Part shown: positions 22,551 to 32,526 of the stretch, one piece after another | Numbering within the stretch: position 1 is the first letter of the stretch | How the letters are laid out: each line of letters starts with the position of its first letter | Program-made: the position numbers and the translations under genes | Notes under the pieces: model-generated | Database searches by the model: none | What the model saw: only the letters and a program-made list of their open reading frames with translations | Told to the model about the DNA's origin: nothing | NCBI RefSeq assembly: GCF_002775205.1 | Contig: NC_036461.1 | Span: 7,725,015-7,789,014, forward strand | Reading direction: 5' to 3' | Origin: Xiphophorus maculatus | Taxonomy: Eukaryota; Chordata; Actinopteri; Cyprinodontiformes; Poeciliidae | DNA length: 64,000 nucleotides

Positions 22551-24290
22551 CTGAGACTTTGGTCAACCCGACAGAACAAAGAGAGAAGGCACTGAGAGAA
22601 CTTTTATTACCAGTTTCCCTGTGAGGAGCTTTGACAAATGATGGTATAACATGGGACTTGAATAATTCTATACTGTGCTGAATAGTTGAACTGATATGTA
22701 CTGTAACATAAAGCACACTTACTATTAAGCAAAAGGCTTAATGGCAAGGTTAAATAGCAACTTTAGAAACCTTACACTTCTATCTGGTCAGAGACATTGT
22801 CGGTATACAAATATTTCACAGCATCATTCTCCTAAGTGACTTTTAGAGCTATGTGATCCTTGGCATTAAACAATTTTTGTGAAATTGTTAATTACAAAAG
22901 GCTCATTATCTTAAACGTTTCCAGCATGTAAGCAACAAGTAGTGCTTAACGAGAGGGGGTCAGGCACACAAAGGACTCTTGTAATCAAAATATTACAGAT
23001 TTTTATGGTTTATACATAATATAAGTGTGGTGTCTTACTTATTTTTGCTTAAAGCAAAAGAAAAAAAGATTAAAAGAGAACAGTAAGAAAAGAAAACTAT
23101 TTTATGTGTATAATATGAATCCAAGTGAGTCAATTGCCAAGGGCAGACCTCATACCATCTGTTTGCTCTGGCATCTAATTCACCACAATTATTCTCATTG
23201 TCTGACAGACACAGTGACTCTCTTTGTGGGAAGAATTTGTTGGTTCTCTTGATAAGAAGCGCCTGATTGTAAAATGCATGCCATCCTGATTCCACAGTAA
23301 GGTGCAGTACAGTAAAAGTCCAGTAAAGAGTGTTCAGCTTGGATAACACAAAGGCAGTTCTTCATCTAAGATCAGGACTCCCCCCTCTTCTCGAAACCCG
23401 TCAAACAGATCTCTTCTTGCTGCACAGTCTGTGGTGGTTTTATCTATCTGCACAAGTGTGTGTTGGTTCATTGCCTATCATTCTCTTTTTCTATGGAGGT
23501 GTCAGGATGAACACAGATGCAGTACTACTACACTGTTAACCAATGTGTATACAGAAATAAACCAGATGTTGAAAGTGTGAATTCTATCTGCTGTCACAGT
23601 CAACTGTGTCAAAAAAATGAGAAATTTGTTTACATATTTTATTACATGCTATCTGTTGTACTTTGTAGGTAGTAAATTGTACATATACCATGACAGTTGT
23701 AATTTTTAGTACCTCTATTGTACAGACTGAAGATATGATTTATCAACAGATTTCATTAAAAAATCTATCTGTTAATTTACTTGGAGAAAGACTTTAACCA
23801 GACTGTGGAGAATCATATTGATATTCATGAAGAATAAAAAAATGTATTGTTAGCCTAGAAATCTACACAGAGATGTTTCTAAAGTTGCATGAATATTTAA
23901 CTACTTGCAGTTGTCCAACAAATACAAGGTGCCCTTTCTTCTCAACCATGGCGTTCTTGTCCTGGGGTACATTGATTTCTGTTTTGCTTTGTTTGTACTT
24001 TTTTATAGAGAGAAAGAAAGAGCATACGCTCAAATTCATGGTGAAGACAGTAAAGCTCAAATAAAAGCTATAACGGGGGGTCACTGTTGAAAAGGACATC
24101 ATTTCTTTGTTGTCATTAGTTGACATCTTGCTTTGGAAAATCTTTACCACTCATTTATGTTTGCATTTTCTGACATTGCTATTAAAGAAGTGGATACTTT
24201 TTCTTAGAAATCATATTTTGGGTTACAATTGTTAATTTTTTTTTTCTTTTACATCCATTTGATAACAAATAAACATTTTTTCTGAAGTCA
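22551..24290 (+). other. nrxn3: nrxn3 3' UTR (extent uncertain)
   Basis: Non-coding sequence after the neurexin stop. Candidate polyadenylation signals on the + strand are AATAAA at 23556-23561, ATTAAA at 23755-23760, AATAAA at 23833-23838 and AATAAA at 24268-24273. Without transcript data the used end cannot be chosen; 24268 is the last good signal before repeat-derived sequence begins at 24742. Confidence 0.55.
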
Positions 24291-24741
24291 TTCTCTTATC
24301 AATGGGTAAATACAGTTGAGCATTTAGTGTAGTAATGCTTTTCCCAATTGTAATATCATTTCAACATTTCCCCCTCATCTGTGGTCCCACCTCTATGTTT
24401 CTGACGCCAAAGGAGGGCAAAGACAAAACGCAAAGCCTTTTGAGATTTCAGGCTAATCTGCTCTTGCTTATACATCAAAGTGTTTTCTCTGACAGAAATC
24501 GTGTGTGACCACCACACTTGAAGCATAAACAATGGAAAAAATGGCATTGTGTTTGTAGTACTAGAAACATTTTAATAACAACACAAATCATAGTTGTTCT
24601 GCCCAGCAAGATGTTTGTGGGATAAATCAAATGATCCCCATCTTAGTCTTCTTATTGCAGATTATTATTCCAGTTGGAATTTATGTCTTCACCGAAATAG
24701 AATCTGTGTTTTTACCTTGTGTTTTTGAGAAGGTCATAGAC

Positions 24742-24940
24742 CAGGGATCTGCAAATCCAGGCCTTGAGGGCAGGTGCCTTGCAGATTTTAGATGTGACTA
24801 TGTGTCACCAAGTCTGAGTCAAATACTCAGCTCATTAGCAACTTGACTGCACTGTGCAGGTGATTGAAGCGTGTCGAACCAATCACACATCTAAAGGTTG
24901 CAGGACATTGGCCTTCTAGGCCTGGATTTGAGGACCCCTG
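24742..24940. mobile_element. Old hAT-like MITE related to the one at 20649
   Basis: The left end CAGGGATCTGCAAATCCAGG and the right end, whose complement reads CAGGGGTCCTCAAATCCAGG, are imperfect inverted repeats enclosing about 150 bp. The internal 'gattttagatgtg' and 'aaaggttgcaggaca' motifs are shared with the copy at 20649. No matching target-site duplication is left. Confidence 0.75.
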
Positions 24941-25244
24941 GCTGCCATCCTTTGGTGGGTTCTTCAAGAGTTTTAGATGTTTCTGCTCCAACTCCCTTGA
25001 CTTAAAAAACAATTTCCTCAGTTGGTCACTAAGATCTACAGGAGGGTCAGAACCTCCAACCACTGACAGAATACTAGTTAATACCAAATCACTGAAATTT
25101 TTCTGACACTGGTAAAGTTGTGGAATAAATTAAACAAACTCCATGAAAGTCTCTCTTTAACAGATTTGCCATTCAAGTTGGATTTTAGTTTACTGTTTTC
25201 ACATTCATTTATTTGCATCCTATGTTTTCTTAGGAAGTCCAAAG

Positions 25245-25335
25245 ACCTCTGGTGGCCAACTCCAGTCCTTACATGATATTATCCTTCAAGTTTTAGAGTT
25301 TTGGCAATACTCTTGATCTTGAGGACTGGAACCAT
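25245..25335. repeat. Degraded MITE fragment
   Basis: A short segment with 'ggccaactccagtcctta' on the left, 'cttcaagttttagag' inside and 'ttgaggactggaacc' on the right looks like a shrunken relative of the two hAT-like MITEs in this window. It has lost clear ends. Confidence 0.45.
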
Positions 25336-26055
25336 TCACTCATGGCATAAAATGTTGGTTAGCTAAAAAGGCAGAAAATTTCAAGAAATCCTTGCAACAA
25401 CGCCAAACTTTGAAGAGGGAAAATAATACACTTTTTTACAGCTCTCATTTATCAGATTCAGGATTCCACATGAATTCAGATTATGCAAGTATTAGGTGTT
25501 CATAGCTTGCTTCATGCCTGATTCAAATGATTAAATCATTCCTTCAAAGTGTCTGCATTGTGAATTACACATTCATTTAAATCAGGCAAACATTACCAGC
25601 ACTGTACATTAGACATCTGTTACAAGGTATTGACTTTTTGAAAGATTATCATCTTTAGCACTAGAATCTTTTCAACACTATATGTGACAGTAACATTGAG
25701 ATCAACACCTTTAAAGTCTGTGGCCAAAAGGGTTTTGTCTTATATATTTTAAATGTTGGCCTTTACCACTGACCATTAATGAAGTCCAGGATTTTGTATG
25801 CTTTTGCTGCTGTTGTGTCTGTTTAAATCATTCCTACAAATCAAACGTGTCATTGTTGGACATCATCATTTTAGTGGGTGTTAGCCATACCATTTAACAT
25901 TGCTGTGTATGTGCTAAGTATTGAGTCTTGAGGAAGAACTGATCAAGCTCGTCATTGGACTCCTATACAGGGATCCTATAGGTAAAGTATTAATATTCTT
26001 TGAACTATGTCTCATTTTGTAATCTTAAAACTAAAGGTTTGCACGTCTTCATTTG

Positions 26056-26128
26056 GAATCTTATGCAATAGACCAACACAAAGTAGTGTTGTTTGCTCTA
26101 CTTTGTGTTGGTCTATTGCATAAGATTC
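26056..26128. repeat. Perfect 31-bp inverted repeat with 11-base loop
   Basis: Arms at 26056-26086 and 26098-26128 are exact reverse complements. The arm contains 'atagaccaacacaaagtag', a sequence found near the ends of fish Tc1-like elements, so it is probably a fold-back of a Tc1 end beside the reversed Tc1 remnant that follows. Confidence 0.95.
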
Positions 26129-26559
26129 ATGAAAGTAAACAGATTCAGTTTTCAACATTCTTGGCAGAGAAAACTCTAAAAAGTCAATACTTTTGAAATA
26201 CCACCTTTTTCTAAACTAACAGCCTCTTGTCTTTTGGATATGTCTCAACTGGTTTTGCACTTTATTGATGACAATATAGCTGGAGCTCAGTCGAAGTGGA
26301 TGGACACCATTTGTGTAGAGCAGATTTGCTGTTCCCTCTCCCTGCTGGAAAGAAAAGCGTCTGCACTGGGTGATGCTACCATCATCGTGTACACTTGTGA
26401 GGATGGTTTGTTCCGGGTGTTACTTTTCCGCAGAAGATGCATGTTACACTTTTGATTTGCACCCTACATATTTTGTGGTTTAAATTGGACTTCTGATTGC
26501 TTTTTTTAACAATGGCTTTAGGAGATTTTCTGGTGAAAGCAATTTCTGGTGTCCACAAC

Positions 26560-26960
26560 TACCAGTTCCCCAATTGACAGATTCTCTCATCTGACCTGTG
26601 TATTGCTGCAAAATGTTTCCATGAGGCACTTGTCTGCTTTTCTGATTAATGGTCTCCCTACTTGGTTTCTTAGTTTAGGTGGAGTGTCATGTTTTGGCAT
26701 GTTTCCCGTTTTTATTTTCAGATGATGAATTGAATAGTGGTCCATGACATGTTAACATCTTGGCGAATTGATTTGTAACCAAACCTGCTTAATACTTCTT
26801 CATATTTTAATCGACGCAGTTGATAAGGCCTCCACAGAACACATATATGTATACTGAGATTAAATTACACAGGTGAAATAAATACATACTACACACACAC
26901 CACACTTTTTAAAAAAGATTTTTGGAAATCAGCTATAATTTTGGTTTCACTTTACAATTA
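26560..26960 (-). mobile_element. Tc1-like transposon remnant, reverse orientation
   Basis: Read on the minus strand, this block follows the 5' untranslated and early transposase part of a fish Tc1-like element. On the + strand the diagnostic pieces are 'cttttctgattaatggtctc', 'tagtttaggtggagtgtcat', 'gatgatgaattgaatagtgg', 'tactgagattaaattacaca' and 'ccacactttt'. Indels and stops prevent any open transposase frame. The inverted repeat at 26056-26128 may belong to its terminal region. Confidence 0.75.
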
Positions 26961-27720
26961 TTTGCTGGTTTATTACTTAAATAGATCTAATAGATTTGGG
27001 CTTGTAATATGACAACAAGTTTAAGATCTTTTGTAGGTACTCTTTTTATCCTCAGTATATGAGAGCTTCATTCAAATTTAGATAGAACAGGTTTAAGTCA
27101 AAACTTCATAGTTCTTTAAAGATATGTTTTCATTCTATAACATCCAGAAAAAGCAGATGCTTCATAAAGCATTGAGGGTCCAGGTGAGATGTCCAAAACG
27201 TTGCCGTTCTAATATATCTAGGTTGTTGGACTGCCTTAAAATTACCCTGACATAAATATTCTGAATAAAAGGTGAAAGACATACTGGTCAAAAAGGAAAT
27301 GTATTATTATAAATTCGTCATGTTAGTAGGGGGAAGCATAGTACCACAATTAGGAATCTATTAATTTATTTATGCAAAATATTTTCACCTGTATACAAAA
27401 ATGGCTAAATTTCTACATTAACATCAAAGTAAAAATATTTAAGTAGGTATGTTGAGGCCCTGTGACTGGATGCTCTGCTCAAGACTGGAGGTGAAAGCTG
27501 TGCATATGCCCACCACCGTTTTTCTCAAGGTAATCACACAAACATCTTTATACATAGATAACGACACAAATCCAGGGATAGATAAACTAGAGGCAATATT
27601 AAATATTTACTGGAACAGGAAATTTTAATGAATGAATGAAATGCTGAAGACAAAACTGACTTTGTCAACATGTTAAACCTGGAGGAACTTCTTCTGACTT
27701 GCTGTTTGTATCGGTCCCTA

Positions 27721-27802
27721 TAGAAGCTGCTCTAATCCTGCAGCTTCTATAGGATTAGAAGCTGCAGCTTCTATAGAAGCTCCTATAATCCTATAGCTCC
27801 TT
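27721..27802. repeat. Cluster of interleaved palindromes
   Basis: The motifs 'agaagct', 'cctataatcctatag' and 'ctaatcct' recur in both orientations. They include a 16-bp perfect palindrome at 27757-27772 (AGAAGCTGCAGCTTCT) and an overlapping 'agcttctatagaagct'. Several competing hairpins are possible within 80 bases. Confidence 0.9.
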
Positions 27803-28034
27803 AGTTTTTAAAGTTTCATTCAAGCAATTTCCTCAAATCTAAAAAGTCGAAATTAATGAATGAGCTAAAAACAAAATATTTTTCTGTTTTCAGTTGCATA
27901 AATGGCAGGTAGAATTAATGTTTATGACTGAGAGCCAGTATTGTCCCATTAATCAGTCCATTAATATTTGTGTTCAATATTTGTATCATCTAGTTATTTT
28001 AAAAAGCCGTAAGTAAGAATTACTTAGCCGAGTT

Positions 28035-28073
28035 ACTTCACCAATCAAACTTCACCAGTTTGATTGGTGAAGT
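28035..28073. repeat. 17-bp perfect hairpin, 5-base loop
   Basis: Arms at 28035-28051 (ACTTCACCAATCAAACT) and 28057-28073 are exact reverse complements with loop TCACC. Nothing around it suggests a transcription terminator or a small RNA gene. Confidence 0.95.
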
Positions 28074-29949
28074 TGACACTTTAAATCAATTCTTGATATG
28101 TTTCAGCGCAGGAACAATCAATTAAATTATTGCATAACTATATCAAGTTTTTCACATGAAATCAATACATTTCAGGCATTTATGGTTAATTGTACATTTA
28201 GTAAATTATTTATGTATTTATTTCCAGTTTTTAAAAAATATATAATGCATTTAACCATTTCATAAGCTATATATTTATTGTAATATAGCATTATTCACTT
28301 TCCATAGTCCAAGATAAATCAAAATGTCTGGAAGGCACTATATTTGGATATTTATACTTACTTCAGTAAACAAAATGGTATAATTTTCTGTGGTGTTTTT
28401 TGTCTATTTATCTTTCCAGAGCAAATAAAACCTATTTAAATTTATTTTGCTTCTCCTAAGAGAGCTTAAAAGTAATATTTTCCGAAATTCTTCTTTGTTT
28501 TGTCAAGTATTGGTAATTTCTAAGTAGTTCAGTAGGGATATGTCTACAGTCATACATGTTTGAAGAGGGAAGTAAAAAGCAGGCTTTGTCATTGGCATAA
28601 ACTAGCTCCCAATGATTACAATTGTAAAACTCAGACAGCGGATTGTTCTCAGAAAGTCTCTTTAAAGAGTATAAGTTTCAGGGCTACAAATTTAAGAGGT
28701 CACAAGACAGGTTTAAGAGGTCTAAACTCATATTGAGTTAAGACCTCATAAACAGAATAATAAAGATAACAGGATGTTACTAGACAAAGCCATGCTAAGA
28801 ACTTCTGCTGAGAACAGTAAGCAGAAGTCATGTTAATGTTCTGCATATTTGCGTGTGGAAACTTTGATTGTTTGCATCTGTGTCCTACTTTTCGGAAACT
28901 GTTGGGTGCATTGTTTTTGCAGTGGGGAGATGTAGCAGATGAATGTCCTGTAATCAGCTTTTTTATTATTATTATATCCAGACATGTTTTTGTAGAAGAT
29001 TTGCTGTTTTTATTGCTGTGGATGCTTCTTGTTAACATAAAAGGCAGACAGTTGTTCTGTATCACTTTTCTGATCAGTTTCCAGTGACTGGCTCACTGAT
29101 TTCCAAATAGTGATTTATGATTCAGGCAAAAAGATTAGCTGCTTCATCAACAATACCGACGGAAAAATGTAAGCTTTTACAAGTGCTTCTTAAGTTACCA
29201 GCTTTCCTTCCACTGTTTATGGCGAAACAAAGTAAAATGTTTTTGACATCCTTTGTAGAAAAACATCTGAAGTTCACATGTCATCAAATGTAGAGATGTG
29301 TTTATAGGTAGTCACGGTACAAGATAAAAATTAAAAATGTGAAAATTAATGTATTGAAAGCAAGCAGTAAGATGTTAGTAGAACAACGTATTTGCTTTCT
29401 ATACCTCCCTAAAACCCCAACGTCATTGTCAAGAGGTTCTTTACTTTCATTAAAAAACCCATACACTACTTTTACAAATGACACATTTTTGATAAATTAT
29501 CTTTTTAATAGCTTCAAAAAGAACATTGAGTGAAACTGATTAATTAGAATGTGTTGACTGTGTGAAAGTTAGAAGAGTAATATTAATAGATACTAGTTAA
29601 AAATTTATTATGAAGCAAAACAACATTTTGAAAATAGTTGAAGCATAATAATAGGGCCCCAAAGTACACGTTTATGCTATATTAATGGATTTATTTTAGA
29701 GTACAGTATGTTACAGTATGACATCTGAATAACTAAAAAAATATTTTTCTTCTTTTTTTCAAGCTGGGTGCATGTTTCTTTGAAGAACCTTTTGTAGAAA
29801 GTACTTTTTTTGGGGGTACAGGAAATAAAATGTAATAAAAAAATAGGGTATTTGCAAACAATTATATTTTTGTTCTGCAGAAAACTGATTAAAATGTTAG
29901 ATGATACTTTCGACATACAGGATTATTTCATGAGGGAGAGTTTTTAAAG

Positions 29950-29991
29950 TTTATTTTCATTGTTATTTATTAAGATAACAATGAAAATAAA
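29950..29991. repeat. 17-bp perfect hairpin, 8-base loop
   Basis: Arms at 29950-29966 (TTTATTTTCATTGTTAT) and 29975-29991 are exact reverse complements. A short direct repeat of 'taattcttcat' follows at about 30000. Confidence 0.93.
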
Positions 29992-31608
29992 AGGTATAAT
30001 TAATTCTTCATTAATTCTTCATTGTCAAAGGCATCAAATAGTGATATAAAATGTTATCTTATTTTTTTACCATTCTTTAATCCTTTAGTGAGTGGCTTGA
30101 TGGTTGTTCAGGAGGCTCCACTTCTTCTGCTTCTGGGTCAAGGATGTATGGTTGTGCCACTGTGCGTCTGTTGGTAGCCATTTCATGTGTTGGAGGTGCA
30201 TGTGTAAACACTGAGTTAGGAGGTGTCCCCAGCAGTAGCTCATTTATAAAATAATGACATGGCCCGAAAACAGCACATCCCTTAATAAGCTCAAAACAGG
30301 CATAACTGATCTGGTGAAATCTCATCTCAATATCTGAGAATAATTTTGTGTATTACATGTAATGAACATGTTTTATATAGCCCACAGACCTATTCTAGTT
30401 TGAATCTATGCAAATATAATTGTGAATATTTAAATTATTAAGTACAAATGCACAGATATTTATATAAAACCATAATGGAGGAAATCTGTTTTGCATGTTT
30501 TCGTCTCTCCGCTGACACTGTGTTGCTAATTTGTGTCCTTTCTTGCAATGCTTCTTTTCGTTGTCACTCTTCCAACATTACTGGGAGTCTGGCTGGACTC
30601 TGTGTGCTTCTCAGGGGTAAGGAGACAGCCGGTTTCCTTTTAAACACTGGGTGTGATTGCCCAGAATTTGCAACAAAAGCTTCTTTTTCAAACACTGTCA
30701 AGGGAAGGCTGTCGTGACCTGGATTTGTTGTCACAAATATCGGATGACAGCTTCAGGGAGCAGAAGGGCGAGATAATGGAAAATTAGAAGCTTGGAGTAA
30801 TATGGGAGAACAATACTGGTGAGTGGAGCTGGAAGGGTGCCTTTCCAAATGTATACACTTCCACATTTTATTATGCTTCATATATTTTGTTTGTCCTAGA
30901 CTAACTGGTCAATTAATCAGAACAAAGGTTCAACTGAACAAGAAACCAGGGTCCACCAGAAAATAAGTTTTGAAGCTAGCCCCTCACCCTCTTAGGAAAA
31001 ATATTAGACTTCACAAAAAGTCATGTTGCTATCATTTGCACAAAAGAAGAAATTGCAAAACAGAAAAAATAAATCAGTAAATGATTTTTATACTTACTTA
31101 AATATTTATTGACTCCAGATTGTCATGTTGTGTCTTGCTAAATGCATTTACACATATCCATCCATTCTTGGATTACATGTTGCAAGACATTCTGAATAAC
31201 ACATTGACAGGATTTGCATAAATTGTGAATTAATATATCACTAAGATACAATATTTGTTTTTGCAAAAACCAGTTGCAACCTCTGACTTCTTAGATGGCA
31301 CTTAGATTTGTCAACAGCTCTTAGAACTAGAATGGACAAGAGAATTATTTCGGAATACTTTGTTAATCTATTCAATTGACCCTTTGCACATGATGTCACT
31401 CTCTTCAGAACGTGGTCCACAGGTCAATCTATCCACTCTTGTAAACACAGTTGGTAGCTGAAAGTAAATTTTATTTAGTTAATTTCATTGTAAAATAATC
31501 CTAGGCTGCTGCACAGTTGGCTGCACAAACAAATAAAAATGCAAACCAAACTTGTCATTTCATCATAAAACTTTTTATGAGGAAATAGAAGCAGGGTACA
31601 CTTCTATT

Positions 31609-31632
31609 GTCAATGTATCTAGATACATTGAC
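31609..31632. repeat. 24-bp perfect palindrome
   Basis: GTCAATGTATCT is followed immediately by its own reverse complement with no spacer. It has no recognised transcription-factor signature and no flanking duplication. Confidence 0.95.
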
Positions 31633-32294
31633 GGCATCTGGATTGGATCATCACACAGTGTAGTCAAACAGAGGAGTATTCTACATGTTGGAAGAAATGA
31701 AGCAACGAGGAACAATAGCATCCAGGCCAGCATGTTTTCAACCAGTCACAAAGTTCAGGCTCAGCAACCGCTTGGGGTTACATCAGTGTTCTTCGCAAAG
31801 CTCATTTCCATTTCTTTAAAGGCAGCATTAATGCAGAAATGTAACACATGCTGCTTTCTGAAAGACCAGACCTCTTCTAGAAACTTGTATACATTGGCAA
31901 ACCATTTTCTGTTCACATTCTAAAAGGCATGCTTGAGAAAGAAGAGGAAATGCCTGCCGTACTGATGTTTCCCCAGCAGAGAATGTTGGAGAATTTAGAA
32001 ATCCCAAATGGCATGATGAAACTAAAACATGTCTAAAGGATAAATGGGACAAAGTAACATTTGAAACTCCTCAAAAATTCTAACTTGGGTGTGGGAAGAT
32101 TACAAAGTGGAAAAAGCTGTTTTGAAAATAGCTATTTAGATGACATAACTGAAAACAAAGTTCCAAACATTAGTCTCTTAATGTGGATGGGAGGACAACA
32201 TGTTTATTGTCCCATGTCTTAGTAATGGTTTGAGATTAACCAACAAAATAGCTCAAAGATGACGCATCAAACGTTTTCAAATCAAACATTAAAC

Positions 32295-32300
32295 TTTATT
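32295..32300 (-). terminator. dio2: dio2 polyadenylation signal
   Basis: AATAAA on the minus strand (TTTATT on +) lies about 145 bases beyond the SECIS fold. It is the nearest canonical signal after the SECIS and so the likely transcript end. Confidence 0.65.
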
Positions 32301-32444
32301 TTTCACCACTCGTCTTTTCCCCATTTTACATATAAAAATAAGTGTTACACTTAAACAGAGATGGAAACCAAAGCTGTCTGCATGAGACTGTAACACGAGA
32401 CAGAACTTGAAAATGAAAACAGATGCAATGAACCTGCGACATGA

Positions 32445-32526
32445 TGACAAAGTGTTGTCTATTATCCAACCAGAGACTGAGCCACTGACTCTTTCGTCAA
32501 AGGTTTTCATTTGCACATCTTTATCA
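32445..32526 (-). ncRNA. dio2: SECIS element of dio2 (form II-like)
   Basis: Read on the minus strand, helix I pairs TGATAAAG (32526-32519) with CTTTGTCA (32452-32445), 8 bp with one G-U, extended by TGT/ACA across a single bulge. After an internal loop come ATGA (32510-32507) and, opposite it, GGAT (32467-32464). These provide the U-U, G-A and A-G non-Watson-Crick core. Helix II is AACC/GGTT, a three-by-three pyrimidine loop, then GAC/GTC. An unpaired AAA (32494-32492) lies 12 bases after the core, followed by a GAGTC/GGCTC mini-stem with a three-base loop. This order (ATGA, about 12 bases, AAA, mini-stem, GA) is that of a form II SECIS, which recruits SBP2 so that the UGA in exon 2 is read as selenocysteine. 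Helix II is weak, so I hold this at moderately high confidence. Confidence 0.75.

Larger units (their letters stand above)
24291..32274. other. Intergenic spacer between convergent nrxn3 and dio2
   Basis: This stretch of about 8 kb has no recognised gene. It contains MITE copies (24742, 25245), a 31-bp perfect hairpin (26056-26128), a reversed Tc1-like remnant (26560-26960), a palindrome cluster (27721-27802), further hairpins (28035-28073, 29950-29991) and a 24-bp palindrome (31609-31632). Open frames here are short and AT-rich with no family signature. Confidence 0.65.

Noticed and set aside
26234..26455. 73-codon frame next to the Tc1 remnant
   Set aside because: No recognisable protein family; it lies between the fold-back and the reversed Tc1 remnant and is probably transposon-associated or chance.
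30077..30325. 82-codon minus-strand frame ending in an acidic, Pro-rich tail
   Set aside because: It looks mildly protein-like, but no family, splice context or conserved motif could be recognised, and it lies in repeat-rich intergenic DNA.
31552..31923. 123-codon plus-strand frame
   Set aside because: It spans the spacerless palindrome at 31609 and has no family signature; judged a chance frame.
32341..32400. Hairpin with 8-bp stem GTGTTACA/TGTAACAC as the dio2 SECIS
   Set aside because: The stem is perfect but the loop has no ATGA...GA core and no AA at the required spacing; the fold at 32445-32526 fits far better.
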